A DNA stretch of 64,000 nucleotides from Spongiibacter marinus (GTDB taxonomy: Bacteria > Pseudomonadota > Gammaproteobacteria > Pseudomonadales > Spongiibacteraceae). The DNA is taken from assembly GCF_016906995.1 (NCBI RefSeq), contig NZ_JAFBBD010000009.1, positions 62,001-126,000 of the forward strand, in the 5' to 3' direction. A program made the translations under genes and the position numbers. Under the pieces are notes generated by a model. It searched no databases. It saw only the letters and a program-made list of their open reading frames with translations, and was not told the origin of the DNA. Below are positions 37,256 to 46,864 of this stretch, piece by piece. Each line of letters starts with the position of its first letter. Position 1 is the stretch's first letter.

Positions 37256-38869
37256 ATGACCCAGGCGACTGCGCCGCGCGCCAAATTAGTGGAGCAATTG
37301 TGGCAACTAAAAGCTGCTTTTGAGCAGGCCCAGGACGGCCGAAGTATTCATTTTGACACCTTGCTGCGCGACTCGGATTACCGTCGCGAGCTGATCAACG
37401 AAGCGGCGATGAGCCGTCATCGGGAGATGCGTGACCTCGGGCGCAGCCTCAGAGTGATCAACACTGACGGCGAGCTGCGTGCCTCCCAGCATTCGCGCAA
37501 ACCCGTTAACCCCGACATTGCCGAGATGATGGACTGGCAGTCGCAGCAGCCAGCCGAAGAGGCCGTGCGTTCCCGGCGCTGGTGGCTGTGGTTGCTGCTG
37601 CCCGCGCTGTTGCTTGCCGTATCGCTATGGTGGGTATTGGGGCGCGGACACGAGCAGCTTGTCAGCGGCTCCCTGCACGGCGATCACGTGTGGACGGCGG
37701 ATAAAACGTGGATTCTCGACGACATTGTCTATGTTGAGGCCGCTGCCACGCTAACGATCGAACCTGGTGCGGTGGTGCTGGGGCAGCCCGGCAGCGCCCT
37801 GGTGGTCACCCGCGATGGCCAAATTATGGCGCGCGGCCGCGCCGATGCGCCGATTGTCTTTACCAGCGCGCAGCCCGAAGGTGGGCGCAAGGCCGGCGAC
37901 TGGGGCGGTCTGGTACTGCTCGGCAATGCGCCGGTAAATACCCTGGATGCGCAGGTAGAAGGGGTGCCGACCAGCGATACGCGAGGGATGTTCGGCGGTG
38001 TTGACAGTCGCGATAACTGCGGCGTGCTGGAATTTGTGCGCGTGGAGTTCGCGGGGTACGAGGTGTATGCCAATAACGAACTCAACGGCTTAACGCTGGG
38101 GGGCTGCGGCAGCAATACCATTGTGCGCCACGTGCAGGTGCATCGCGCTTCCGACGACGGCATAGAGATTTTTGGCGGCACGGTGGATATGAAGCACATC
38201 CTCATTAGTGGCGCTGCCGATGACTCGCTGGACTGGGATATGGGATGGCGCGGCCGCGTGCAGTTTCTGCAGGTGCTGCAGTATCCGGGTATGGGTGACA
38301 ATGCCATCGAGGCAGACAACCGCAGTGGCCGCGAGGATGCCCAGCCAATCTCCGAGCCGCAGTTCTACAATGTGACGCTGCTGTCGCTTAACAGCGACGA
38401 TAAATACCAGCGCGCCATGACTCTGCGGCGCGGCACCGGCGGCCACTTTCACAATATGATTATCAGCGGCTTCTCCGGTGAAACTATCGATATCAAAGGG
38501 CACGTCAGTGCCAGCCGGCTATCGACGGGAATGATGAGCTTTGGCGGCCTGCTGCTGTATAACAACGGTCGCGATGGTCGCAGTCACTTTATTGAAGAAC
38601 TCGGCAAGCAAGACGACGACGGCGGCTTTGATGAAGCGGCGTATTTCGCCTCGCTGGCACGCCGCGACATTTCGCCAGAGTTCAGCGTGCCGGTTGACCC
38701 GGTTCGTGTTCCCGATTTTCGCGTTGGCAGTAAATCTCCCGCCGGGCAGGGGGCTGTCGCGGTTCCCGAAGGCGAATTTTGGGATCAGGGCGCCAACTAT
38801 CTCGGCGCGGTGCGGCCGGGCAGCGCCAGCACCTGGATGAATGGCTGGACGGCATTTGCGCCAAACTGA
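37256..38869 (+). CDS. Membrane-anchored parallel beta-helix protein
   Basis: 537 residues. A ~108-residue charged cytosolic domain (helical; FEQAQDGRSIHFDTLLRDSD, LINEAAMSRHREMRDLGRS) precedes one hydrophobic helix at ~110-130 (WWLWLLLPALLLAVSLWWVL) with arginines before it, placing the C-terminus in the periplasm. That part carries repeats typical of right-handed beta-helices: SLHGDHVWTADKTWILDDIV, TLTIEPGAVVLG, GGLVLLGNAPVNT, DGIEIFGGTVDMKHILISGA. Similar ectodomains are familiar in Bacteroidetes-like secreted lipoproteins. No catalytic residues were identified. Joining a cytosolic domain through one helix suggests sensing or anchoring. It stands between argH and hemC; function unknown. 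Confidence 0.7.
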   Translation: MTQATAPRAKLVEQLWQLKAAFEQAQDGRSIHFDTLLRDSDYRRELINEAAMSRHREMRDLGRSLRVINTDGELRASQHSRKPVNPDIAEMMDWQSQQPAEEAVRSRRWWLWLLLPALLLAVSLWWVLGRGHEQLVSGSLHGDHVWTADKTWILDDIVYVEAAATLTIEPGAVVLGQPGSALVVTRDGQIMARGRADAPIVFTSAQPEGGRKAGDWGGLVLLGNAPVNTLDAQVEGVPTSDTRGMFGGVDSRDNCGVLEFVRVEFAGYEVYANNELNGLTLGGCGSNTIVRHVQVHRASDDGIEIFGGTVDMKHILISGAADDSLDWDMGWRGRVQFLQVLQYPGMGDNAIEADNRSGREDAQPISEPQFYNVTLLSLNSDDKYQRAMTLRRGTGGHFHNMIISGFSGETIDIKGHVSASRLSTGMMSFGGLLLYNNGRDGRSHFIEELGKQDDDGGFDEAAYFASLARRDISPEFSVPVDPVRVPDFRVGSKSPAGQGAVAVPEGEFWDQGANYLGAVRPGSASTWMNGWTAFAPN

Positions 38870-38955
38870 CGCGCGCCGATGAGTTGGGCGGTTTAGTCTG
38901 CCAGGCGGCTGGCGTATGATACGGCGCTGATGCTTTACACGGACCCACGCTAATC

Positions 38956-39912
38956 ATGTCTGAACAGCCCTCGCGCACGCTGCGCATTGCCACCCGCGAA
39001 AGTCTGCTTGCTCTCTGGCAGGCGGAATATATCAAAGCCCGCTTGGAAGCCTGTCACCCGGGGCTACAGGTTGAACTGCTTGGCATGACCACCCGCGGCG
39101 ACCAGCTGCTGGACTCGCCGCTGTCGAAAATTGGCGGCAAGGCGCTGTTCGTTAAAGAGCTGGAACAGGCACTGCTCGATGGCCGAGCGGATATTGCCGT
39201 GCACTCGATGAAAGATGTGCCGATGGAATTTCCCGAAGGCCTGGGGCTGGCAATTATCTGCGAGCGTGAAGATCCCCGCGATGCGTTTGTTAGCAACCAT
39301 TACGCCGACGTCGACGCCCTGCCGCAAGGGGCGAGAGTGGGCACCAGCAGCCTGCGTCGCGAATGCCAGTTGCGCGCCCGGCGCCCCGACTTGCAGATCA
39401 GTAGCCTGCGCGGCAACGTGCAAACCCGCCTGCGCAAGTTAGACGACGGCGAGTTCGATGCCATTATTTTAGCCTCCGCCGGTTTGATTCGCCTGGAACT
39501 TCAGCAGCGGATCGCCTCCTTTATGAATGTTGAAGACAGCTTGCCCGCTTGCGGTCAGGGTGCGGTGGGCGTCGAAACCCGCTTGGATGACAACTGGGTA
39601 CGTGAACTGCTGGCGCCGCTGCACGACGCAGACAGCGCGGCCAAAGTGATGGCCGAGCGCGCCATGAACACGCGCTTACAAGGTGGCTGCCAAGTGCCGA
39701 TTGCCGGTTATGCCATTACTGACGACAGCCGCGACGACCACTTGTGGCTGCGTGCGCTGGTGGGCGAGCCCGATGGCAGCCGCGTATTGCGCGCAGAATT
39801 AAGCGCACCGGCGGCCGACCCAGAAGCTCTCGGTGTGGCAGTTGCCGAGGCACTGCTGGCTCAGGGTGCGGGTGACATTTTGGCGGCGGTTTACGGTGAC
39901 CAGCAGCACTGA
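38956..39912 (+). CDS. hemC: Porphobilinogen deaminase (hydroxymethylbilane synthase)
   Basis: 318 residues. [20 protein letters not shown] at the start, [32 protein letters not shown] and [18 protein letters not shown] are all family hallmarks. The dipyrromethane-cofactor cysteine lies in [13 protein letters not shown] near residue 245. It joins four porphobilinogens into hydroxymethylbilane for haem synthesis. It overlaps hemD by 17 bp and starts the hemC-hemD-hemX-hemY operon. Confidence 0.97.
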   Translation: MSEQPSRTLRIATRESLLALWQAEYIKARLEACHPGLQVELLGMTTRGDQLLDSPLSKIGGKALFVKELEQALLDGRADIAVHSMKDVPMEFPEGLGLAIICEREDPRDAFVSNHYADVDALPQGARVGTSSLRRECQLRARRPDLQISSLRGNVQTRLRKLDDGEFDAIILASAGLIRLELQQRIASFMNVEDSLPACGQGAVGVETRLDDNWVRELLAPLHDADSAAKVMAERAMNTRLQGGCQVPIAGYAITDDSRDDHLWLRALVGEPDGSRVLRAELSAPAADPEALGVAVAEALLAQGAGDILAAVYGDQQH

Positions 39913-40717
39913 TCTGCAGGGCCTGCGCATTCTTATCACCCGGCCCGAGGGCCGCAACGAAGAATTGCGCAGCGCCCTGGTTGCCGCTGGTGCTCAGGTC
40001 TGGGTGCAACCGCTGCTGCGCATCATTCCCCTGGACGAAAACGACGAGCGCTATCAGCACGCGCGTCGCTGCCTATTGGACCTGGACCTTTACCAGCACA
40101 TTATTTTCATCAGCGTGAACGCGGTGGCCTGCGGTATGGCCTTGATCGATGATCTATGGCCGCAGTACCCGCTGGGTGTGCGCTGTCACGCCATCGGCGC
40201 TGCCACGGCCAAAGCACTCCATGACTGGCCGTGGCCTGCCGGCGCGCTTACGCCCTTGGAGGCGCAACAAGGCGGCGCGATGGACAGCGACAGCTTGCTG
40301 GCCAGCTCGGCGTTTAATGGGGTTGATGGGCAGCGAGTGTTGATTGTTCGCGGCTGCGGTGGCCGCGAGCAGTTGGCGCAAAAACTCCGTGAACGCAACG
40401 CGCGGGTAGACTATGCTGAGTGCTATCAGCGCTGTGGGCCGGGTGAGGCCGCCGATGATTTACAGTCGCAGTTAGAGGCGGCGTCGATTCAGTTGGTATG
40501 CCTGAACAGCGGCGACACATTACAGCAATTTACCCAGCGCATTGCCGCTGCGCGACGCGATCAGTACCACCTGGTTCTACCCAGTGCGCGAGTGCAGCAA
40601 CTGGCCCAAGAGGCCGGTTTTAGACATACCCTTCTTGCAGAAAATGCCGGTACAGCAGCGACGCTGGCGGCGATAAAAACGTGGCAGAGAGAACACAATG
40701 TCGGAAACCCAAAATGA
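39896..40717 (+). CDS. hemD: Uroporphyrinogen-III synthase
   Basis: 273 residues from GTG 39896, which removes an upstream extension lying antisense-free but wholly inside hemC. It shows the bilobed HemD pattern: [70 protein letters not shown] and [11 protein letters not shown]. The family is weakly conserved, but position after hemC and before hemX confirms it. It closes and inverts ring D to make uroporphyrinogen III. It overlaps hemX by 20 bp. Confidence 0.92.
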   Translation: MTSSTDLQGLRILITRPEGRNEELRSALVAAGAQVWVQPLLRIIPLDENDERYQHARRCLLDLDLYQHIIFISVNAVACGMALIDDLWPQYPLGVRCHAIGAATAKALHDWPWPAGALTPLEAQQGGAMDSDSLLASSAFNGVDGQRVLIVRGCGGREQLAQKLRERNARVDYAECYQRCGPGEAADDLQSQLEAASIQLVCLNSGDTLQQFTQRIAAARRDQYHLVLPSARVQQLAQEAGFRHTLLAENAGTAATLAAIKTWQREHNVGNPK

Positions 40718-41810
40718 CAACAAGGACGTGGCGGTAGCCGCCGACGATACCCCAACCACTTCAACGCCGTCGCAAAAAACACCTGCTGCCAAGAGCAAGT
40801 CTGGCAAAGCGGGCGCCGTGGCAACGCTGGCTCTGCTCGTGTCGCTATCCGCGCTGGCAGCGGCTGCCTGGCTGTATTACCAACTTATCTATCTCAATCA
40901 GCAGCAGAGCGCGCAATTCCTCAGCGATATCACTGCGCAGGTGCAGGGCCTTGATCAGCGCAGTCAATCGAGTGCGACAGCGCTGGACCGCCAACGCGAA
41001 CGACTGACCGAACTCGACAGCGCACTGGATCAGCAGCGCGCGGTTGTTCAGCGACAAATTCAACAGCTGAGCGACAAAGTACAAAGCCTCAGTTCGGTCG
41101 ACCGCAATGACTGGTTGCTGGCCGAGGCCGAGTATTTATTGCGACTGGCCAATCAACGCTTGCAGCTCAGTGGTGACAGTCGCGCCGCAGCGCAGTTGTT
41201 AGCCAGTGCCGATACTATTTTGCGCGAGCTGGACGATCCGGCGTTATACCCGGTGAGGGAAGCGCTGGCGGCAGAACTCGCTGCCTTGCAGGGCAGCTCC
41301 AGCTTTGATCTGGAGGGTGCCTACCTGCAATTGCAAGGTCTGGCGGACGCTGCCGAGTCGCTGGCGGTCTACGAGGCTCCGAGCTATCAAGCTGAGCCTC
41401 AGCCGGCGAGAGACGCCTCCTGGCAGGAGGGCTTGAAAGCAGGATTTGAACGCGCGTGGGCGAAGTTGCGCAGCTATGTGCGCATTCGTCAGCACGATGA
41501 AAAATTCAAGGCCGAGCTGGCGCCGGAGCAGGCGACCGCCCTGCGCGCCAGTTTGCGAATGATGCTGGAGCAGGCGCAATTGGCATTGTTGGCAGAGCGC
41601 CCCGCCCTGTACCGCCGCTCGCTGGATAAGGCGCTGGCGTGGCTGGAGCGCTACTACCCGCTGAATGACGGCAGTCAGGCGCTGGCTGCATCTTTGGAAG
41701 AACTGCGAGCGGCCGAGATTCGCGCCGAGCGTCCGGATATTTCTGCGTCGCTGCGGGCCCTGAAGGACTACAGCAAAACCCGCCGTTGGCAGCGCGAGGT
41801 GGGCCAATGA
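40698..41810 (+). CDS. hemX: HemX-like inner-membrane protein
   Basis: 370 residues. An Ala/Lys-rich cytosolic N-terminus, one transmembrane helix (~39-65, VATLALLVSLSALAAAAWLY) and a long helical, coiled-coil periplasmic region (QVQGLDQRSQSSATALDRQR; WLLAEAEYLLRLANQRLQLS) define the HemX family. It is annotated in some genomes as uroporphyrin-III C-methyltransferase, but no methyltransferase motif is visible. It lies between hemD and hemY and overlaps hemY by 4 bp. Its exact role in haem metabolism remains unclear in the family. Confidence 0.9.
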   Translation: MSETQNDNKDVAVAADDTPTTSTPSQKTPAAKSKSGKAGAVATLALLVSLSALAAAAWLYYQLIYLNQQQSAQFLSDITAQVQGLDQRSQSSATALDRQRERLTELDSALDQQRAVVQRQIQQLSDKVQSLSSVDRNDWLLAEAEYLLRLANQRLQLSGDSRAAAQLLASADTILRELDDPALYPVREALAAELAALQGSSSFDLEGAYLQLQGLADAAESLAVYEAPSYQAEPQPARDASWQEGLKAGFERAWAKLRSYVRIRQHDEKFKAELAPEQATALRASLRMMLEQAQLALLAERPALYRRSLDKALAWLERYYPLNDGSQALAASLEELRAAEIRAERPDISASLRALKDYSKTRRWQREVGQ

Positions 41811-43024
41811 TCCTGTTTCTCGCGGCACTGTTTGCGCTGGCCGCTGCCGCCGCGATTGCGGTGGCGATTCAGTACGACAGCGGCTATGTCTTGTTGGCCT
41901 ATGGCCATACCACTGTTGAGATGACTCTGTGGGTAGCGCTGGCGCTGCTGGCGCTATTCTTGTTTGTGGTGTGGTTGCTGTTCAGCCTGTTGCGCCGCAG
42001 TGCACGCCTGTCTGACAAGTTGGGAGCTCTGCGCGGTCAGCGGCGTCAGCAACGCGAGCGTCAACGCAGTCACCGTGGGGTCATCGCCTATACCCAGGGC
42101 AACTGGTTGCAGGCCAAGCGTTTGCTGCTGTCGAGTGCCAGTAGCGACAAACCGCTGATTAATTATTTACTGGCAGCGCGTGCCTGCCAGCGCCTGGGCG
42201 ATGAGCGCGGCGCACTCCAGGCGCTGAGCCAGGCAAAGAACTGCGGCACTCAAGCGGGTCTTGCGGCAGCCCTGACACAGGCGGAGTTGCAACTCGACAA
42301 CGGCCAGTTGGAAGAGGCATTGGCAACCTTGAACCGCTTGGGTAAAAGTGCCGAGCGTCAACCCGCAACGCTGCTGCTGCTCGCGCGGGCCTATCGCGGC
42401 CTTGGTGATTGGCAGGCGTTATTGGCGCTATTGCCGGAATTGAACAAGCGGAAATTGCTTCAGGAGTCGGCGCGGCGAGAGCTGGAACTCGAAGCCCTGC
42501 GCGGCCAATTGCTGCGGTTGCGCCACGGTGGCGATGCCGAGCCGTTGCTTAAATGGTGGCAGCAGCTGGGGCGAAGCAGCCACCTTCGCAGTGAACTGCT
42601 GGAAGACATGGTGCCGGCGCTGCTGTCGCTGGGGCGTAGCAGCGAGGCCAGCAAATTAGTTCGCGCTGCCATTAAACAGCAGTGGCGCGACGAACTGGTG
42701 TTGTTGTTTGCGGGGATCAATGACGACCCCGCCCGACAGCTGCGCGTTGCCGAGTCCTGGCTGAAAGAACAACCCAACAACCCTCAGCTGCTGCTGGCAT
42801 TGGCGCGTATTTGTCTGCGTAATGAGCTGTGGGGCAAAGCGCGCGAATACCTGGAAAGTGCTCATCGCATCGCGCCTTCGGCGACGGTATGCTTTGAATT
42901 ATCGCGCTTGCTGGAACATCTCGGCGACGCCGAACTGGCGGCGTCGATGTTGCGCGAAGGGCTGCTTTTGCAGGGGCAGCAATTGCCGGATTTGCCAATG
43001 CCGCACTTGAGTCATCAGTCATGA
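41807..43024 (+). CDS. hemY: HemY-type membrane TPR protein
   Basis: 405 residues from ATG 41807, which forms an ATGA overlap with the hemX stop; a frame open further upstream is rejected. Two N-terminal transmembrane helices (~3-22 and ~42-64) are followed by a HemY_N domain and TPR-like helical repeats (LLARAYRGLGDWQALLALLP; LLALARICLRNELWGKAREYL). Proteobacterial HemY is not the protoporphyrinogen oxidase of the same name. It sits in the inner membrane as a presumed scaffold for late haem synthesis. Coupled to hemX and to the small TPR gene that follows. Confidence 0.9.
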   Translation: MILFLAALFALAAAAAIAVAIQYDSGYVLLAYGHTTVEMTLWVALALLALFLFVVWLLFSLLRRSARLSDKLGALRGQRRQQRERQRSHRGVIAYTQGNWLQAKRLLLSSASSDKPLINYLLAARACQRLGDERGALQALSQAKNCGTQAGLAAALTQAELQLDNGQLEEALATLNRLGKSAERQPATLLLLARAYRGLGDWQALLALLPELNKRKLLQESARRELELEALRGQLLRLRHGGDAEPLLKWWQQLGRSSHLRSELLEDMVPALLSLGRSSEASKLVRAAIKQQWRDELVLLFAGINDDPARQLRVAESWLKEQPNNPQLLLALARICLRNELWGKAREYLESAHRIAPSATVCFELSRLLEHLGDAELAASMLREGLLLQGQQLPDLPMPHLSHQS

Positions 43025-43329
43025 ATATCGATGCGCTGCGTAAAATGCTGGCGCGAGGCCAAGACAGCGCCATGCTGCGGTTCGGTTTGGGTAAAGCCTT
43101 GCTCGATGACAAACAGCCCGCTGAAGCGGCTGAGCACTTGCAGTGCTGTGTGGAACAGGACGCCGATTACTCGGCGGCTTGGAAACTGCTCGGCCGCGCT
43201 CACCAGCAGCGTGGCGATGTCGCCGCCGCCCGCGCGGCCTGGCAGCAGGCTCTGCAAGCCGCCGCGCGCAAGGGCGATAAACAAACCGAGCGCGAAGTGC
43301 AGGTATTTTTGAAAAAGCTCGATAAGTAG
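43021..43329 (+). CDS. Small TPR protein at the end of the hem operon
   Basis: 102 residues containing about two tetratricopeptide repeats (FGLGKALLDDKQPAEAAEHL; AWKLLGRAHQQRGDVAAARA), with no signal or membrane segment. It overlaps hemY by 4 bp and so is translated with it. It probably mediates protein contacts of the HemX/HemY membrane complex, an inference from position. Its TAG stop is part of the GTAG that begins a REP element (43326 onward), so a REP insertion may have set the current C-terminus. Confidence 0.8.
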   Translation: MNIDALRKMLARGQDSAMLRFGLGKALLDDKQPAEAAEHLQCCVEQDADYSAAWKLLGRAHQQRGDVAAARAAWQQALQAAARKGDKQTEREVQVFLKKLDK

Positions 43330-43696
43330 GCGCGGGCCTGACCGCGATTGATTCCAGCCCTACCGTTCGCTCCAGTCGCCCTCAGGCGGGCTGGCCAAAG
43401 CACTCGCTCCACTCACGGGCCACTCTGTCCTACGACACTCGCTTTGCCCGCGACACCTCTGCTGTTCATGTAGGAGCGGTTTTAACCGCGAATGAAGCTC
43501 TGAAAAAACGCATTGCTATACGTGCTGCCGAATGTGGTTCAGTACTCCGAATCTTCGCGACTAACAGCGTGCCCCGCGACCGCAGGGAGTGCCTTGGGTA
43601 AGTCGCTCCTACAAAAACACCACTTTGCAGTCGGGCGCGTAGGACAGCGTGCCCCATGACCGCAGGGAATGTTTTGGGTAGCGGGCCTGACCGCGA
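43326..43696. repeat. Cluster of several REP/BIME variants
   Basis: The 370-bp gap between the hem operon and the DUF484 gene is filled with REP-like units: GTAGGCGCGGGCCTGACCGC at 43326, an inverted GCCCTCAGGCGGGC-type unit at about 43377-43393, a variant GTAGGAGCGGTTTTAACCGC at 43470-43489, a long variant (GTAGGAGCGACTTACCCAAG reading leftward, about 43560-43613) and further pieces to 43696. No gene was found in it. Confidence 0.8.
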
Positions 43697-43699
43697 CGC

Positions 43700-44407
43700 T
43701 TAGCTAATAAACGGGCCGCGCATCAGTTTCGGCAATACCCGGTTGATTACCTCGGCGATGTAGTCGAGGAAGAGGGTGCCCATACTGGATTTGAAATGCT
43801 GTGGGTCCTTGCTGGCGATGGCCAATACGCCGTCGATATTCCCCGGTTTAATGGGAATCAGCGCCGCCGAGCCAATGTGGTCGGCGTGTTTGCCAAACAG
43901 AAAACTTAACTCCTCGCCGCGCAATACACCGCACACGCCCTTGCCGCCACGCAACAAGCTGCCGATATGTTGCTGGGCGGTTTCCGGGCTGACCACCCGC
44001 AGTTGCGCGTTGCCCATTTTTGATGGGTCGCCGAATAAGGTCAGGCTGGCGTAGTCGATCATGTCGAAATCATTCACCAGGCGGCGGCACAGGGTGTTGC
44101 TCAATTCTTCCGGCCTACGGGCTTCCAGCATGCCGAGAATCAGCGCTTTGCTGCGCTCAAAAATCACGTCGTTGTGCTGGGCGTTGTCCAGCAGGTTGCT
44201 CATGCGTGAACGCATATCCATATTGCGCTCGCGCAACACTTCCACTTGGCGCTCCAGCAAACTGACGGCTTTGCCGCTGTGATGGGCCAGCTTTAACTCG
44301 GCCAGAATGTCTTCGTTCTGCAAAAAGAAACCGGGGTGGTTTCGCAGATAGCGCGCAACATCGTCTTCGCTGGGGAGACCGTCTTCTTTAGGTTTGGCTG
44401 TGTCCAC
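43700..44407 (-). CDS. DUF484 (GAF-like) family protein
   Basis: 235 residues. The N-terminal motif DDVARYLRNHPGFFLQNEDI and SLLERQVEVLRERNMDMRSR are hallmark DUF484 segments, followed by a GAF-like domain (GVCGVLRGEELSFLFG; SAALIPIKPGNIDGVLAIAS). Function is unknown in the family. It is normally encoded after dapF and before xerC; here dapF is in place, but no xerC follows, only a REP cluster. Confidence 0.88.
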   Translation of the reverse strand: MDTAKPKEDGLPSEDDVARYLRNHPGFFLQNEDILAELKLAHHSGKAVSLLERQVEVLRERNMDMRSRMSNLLDNAQHNDVIFERSKALILGMLEARRPEELSNTLCRRLVNDFDMIDYASLTLFGDPSKMGNAQLRVVSPETAQQHIGSLLRGGKGVCGVLRGEELSFLFGKHADHIGSAALIPIKPGNIDGVLAIASKDPQHFKSSMGTLFLDYIAEVINRVLPKLMRGPFIS

Positions 44408-44440
44408 AGTGCATCCTTATTATTGCTGGCTGGCGTGCCG

Positions 44441-45271
44441 CTAAAGCTGAATTTGCCCTTCAAAGACCGTGGTCGCGGGTCCCGTCATAATAACGGGCTG
44501 CCCGGGCTCCGGCCAGTCGATGCTGAGCTTGCCGCCCGGCAATGCGACATTCACCTGATTATCGAGCCGGCCCTGCACAATACCCGCGACAACGGCGGCG
44601 CAGGCGCCAGTGCCACAGGCTAGTGTTTCGCCAACACCGCGTTCAAAGACGCGCAGGCGGATATTTCGGCGGTCGACAACTTGCATAAAGCCGACGTTTA
44701 CACGGTGGGGAAAGCGCGGGTGACTCTCGGCAATGGGGCCAACGCGCTCAACGGGCGCGGTGTCGACATTCTCCACGGGCAACACCACATGGGGGTTGCC
44801 CATCGACACGGCGCCGACCTGCCAGGTCTGGCCGTCGATTTCCAGTGCGTAATCGGTGGCCTGCTCGGCCGCGTCGAAGGGAATGTCCGCAGGGCTTAAC
44901 ACCGGGGCGCCCATATCCACGCGCACTTCGCGGTTTTCGGTAATTTCCAGTTCGATGATACCGGCGAGGGTTTCCACGCGAATGCGCGGTTTGCCGGTCA
45001 GGCGCTTGTCGCGCACAAAGCGTGCAAAGCAGCGTGCGCCGTTGCCGCACTGTTCCACCTCGCTGCCTTCGGCGTTGTAGATTCGATAGCGGAAATCCAC
45101 CTCGGGTTGGGTGGGGATTTCCACCGCCAATACCTGGTCGCAACCAATGCCAAAATGGCGATCGGCAATTTTGCGAACGTGGTGGGGCTTGAGCTTGAAG
45201 CGCTGGGTAATGAGATCGACAACCACGAAATCATTGCCCAGGCCATGCATTTTGGTAAAGCGTAGCTGCAT
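44441..45271 (-). CDS. dapF: Diaminopimelate epimerase
   Basis: 276 residues. It begins [19 protein letters not shown]. Both catalytic cysteines are visible, in [13 protein letters not shown] (~76) and [14 protein letters not shown] (~220). It converts LL- to meso-diaminopimelate, the precursor of lysine and of peptidoglycan cross-links, without a cofactor. It lies between lysA and the DUF484 gene in a leftward operon lptM-lysA-dapF-DUF484. Confidence 0.97.
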   Translation of the reverse strand: MQLRFTKMHGLGNDFVVVDLITQRFKLKPHHVRKIADRHFGIGCDQVLAVEIPTQPEVDFRYRIYNAEGSEVEQCGNGARCFARFVRDKRLTGKPRIRVETLAGIIELEITENREVRVDMGAPVLSPADIPFDAAEQATDYALEIDGQTWQVGAVSMGNPHVVLPVENVDTAPVERVGPIAESHPRFPHRVNVGFMQVVDRRNIRLRVFERGVGETLACGTGACAAVVAGIVQGRLDNQVNVALPGGKLSIDWPEPGQPVIMTGPATTVFEGQIQL

Positions 45272-45354
45272 CGTATGTCCTGTGCGGCGCCTCGCCGGTG
45301 GCGCAGTTCAACGATGCGGGGGCCACTGCTGCTGGGCGGGCCAGCGTGCGGAGT

Positions 45355-46605
45355 TTACTCCGGCAGTACGGCTTCGCCACGCATCAGGTCGGCGACAGTT
45401 TCACGCGCGCGAATAAGGTAGTGTTGGTCGCCGTCGACCATCACTTCTGCGGCGCGTCCTCGGCTATTGTAATTGGAACTCATGGTAAATCCATAGGCGC
45501 CGCTCGATGCCAGTGCCAACAGGTCGCCACTTTCAATGCGCAACTCGCGGTCTTTGGCGAGAAAATCGCCGGTTTCACACACCGGTCCCACCACGTCGTA
45601 CAGGCGGGCTTCGCCGTCGCTGCGCGGGTTAACGGGTAGTAGATCCATCCACGCCTGGTACAGCGAGGGGCGCAGCATGTCATTCATGGCCGCGTCGATT
45701 ATGGCGAAATTCTTGTGCGGGTTGAGCTTCAAAAACTCCACCTTGGTCAGCAGCACACCGGCGTTGGCGGCGATAGAGCGGCCCGGCTCAAACATCAGTT
45801 TCACTGCCCGGTCGCCCAAGCGCTGGCGAATAGCGGCAATATAGTCGGCCGTGGAGGGGGGAACTTCGTCGCGATAGCGCACGCCCAGGCCACCACCCAG
45901 GTCCAAATGCTTGATCTGAATGCCCTGCGCTGCCAGCTCATCGAGCAGGGCCAGCAAGCGGTCGACAGTGTCCAGAAAGGGGCTGGTGTCGGTGAGCTGG
46001 GAGCCGATGTGGCAATCAACGCCCTTCACGTCCAGGTGTTCGAGGCTGGCGGCGCGCGCATAGACGGCAGGGGCGCGGGCAATATCGATACCGAATTTAT
46101 TGTCGCGCAGGCCCGTGGAAATATAGGGGTGGGTATTGGCGTCGACATCGGGATTTACGCGGATAGAAACCGGCGCCTTGCTGCCAAATTCGCCAGCCAC
46201 CTCGTTGAGGCGCTCTAATTCGGCCTCGGACTCAACGTTAAAGCAGTAAATACCCACTTCCAGCGCGCGGCGCATTTCCTCTGCGGTTTTGCCGACACCG
46301 GAAAACACAACGCGATCAGCCTGGCCCCCTGCGGCCAGTACCCGCTCCAGTTCGCCGACCGAGACAATGTCAAAACCGGCGCCGAGGCGGGCCAGAACAT
46401 TCAATACGGCAATGTTGGAGTTGGCCTTTACCGCATAGCAGACCAGGTGATCCTGACCCTGCAGGGCGTCGCTGTATTCCGTAAAACGCTGCTCCAGATA
46501 GGCTCGCGAATACACATAGCAGGGGCTGCCATAGTGTTGGGCGATATCGCGCAGTGAAACGTCTTCGGCAAATAATTCGCCGTTCTGGTAGTGGAATGCA
46601 GTCAT
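45355..46605 (-). CDS. lysA: Diaminopimelate decarboxylase
   Basis: 416-residue fold-III PLP enzyme. The PLP lysine is in CYAVKANSNIAVLNVLARLG (~58), a glycine-rich phosphate site is HLDLGGGLGVRYRDE, and the C-terminal motif is GPVCETGDFLAKDRELRIE with the catalytic cysteine. It decarboxylates meso-diaminopimelate to lysine. It directly follows lptM and precedes dapF in the same operon. Confidence 0.97.
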   Translation of the reverse strand: MTAFHYQNGELFAEDVSLRDIAQHYGSPCYVYSRAYLEQRFTEYSDALQGQDHLVCYAVKANSNIAVLNVLARLGAGFDIVSVGELERVLAAGGQADRVVFSGVGKTAEEMRRALEVGIYCFNVESEAELERLNEVAGEFGSKAPVSIRVNPDVDANTHPYISTGLRDNKFGIDIARAPAVYARAASLEHLDVKGVDCHIGSQLTDTSPFLDTVDRLLALLDELAAQGIQIKHLDLGGGLGVRYRDEVPPSTADYIAAIRQRLGDRAVKLMFEPGRSIAANAGVLLTKVEFLKLNPHKNFAIIDAAMNDMLRPSLYQAWMDLLPVNPRSDGEARLYDVVGPVCETGDFLAKDRELRIESGDLLALASSGAYGFTMSSNYNSRGRAAEVMVDGDQHYLIRARETVADLMRGEAVLPE

Positions 46606-46614
46606 GCGTAATCT

Positions 46615-46746
46615 CTAATTCTGAGGGCTGGCGGGGGCGGCGTCTTCGCTGGGCAAGACCAGTGGCCCGGTTTGTCCGCACGCGGCTAGAGCGAGGCACA
46701 ACAGTGCAGTGGCCCAGCCAAGGTGGATACGGCGTTGCGCGGTCAT
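46615..46746 (-). CDS. lptM: Small lipoprotein LptM (YifL), LPS translocon chaperone
   Basis: 43 residues from ATG 46746, inside a longer frame. The signal peptide ends in LALAAC with cysteine 23, followed by the family hallmark GQTGPLVLP. LptM is an outer-membrane lipoprotein that stabilises oxidised LptD for LPS export. Position at the head of lysA-dapF and near cyaY/cyaA is conserved in gammaproteobacteria. ATG 46746 gives the usual length; upstream residues lack signal-peptide logic. Confidence 0.85.
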   Translation of the reverse strand: MTAQRRIHLGWATALLCLALAACGQTGPLVLPSEDAAPASPQN

Positions 46747-46864
46747 GAATACACCCCCGAAAAAATAAGCGCGTAGTATAGCGCTGCCCGCGCCTGGATG
46801 CACCGCAGCGCTCGTCGGTGACGAGCTGAGCTTGCTATACTGGCCGGCAAATTTTCAGGATGTG

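Noticed and set aside
41786-41806. Longer HemY start inside hemX
   Set aside because: The ATG at 41807 gives an ATGA overlap and places the membrane helix at the correct N-terminal position.
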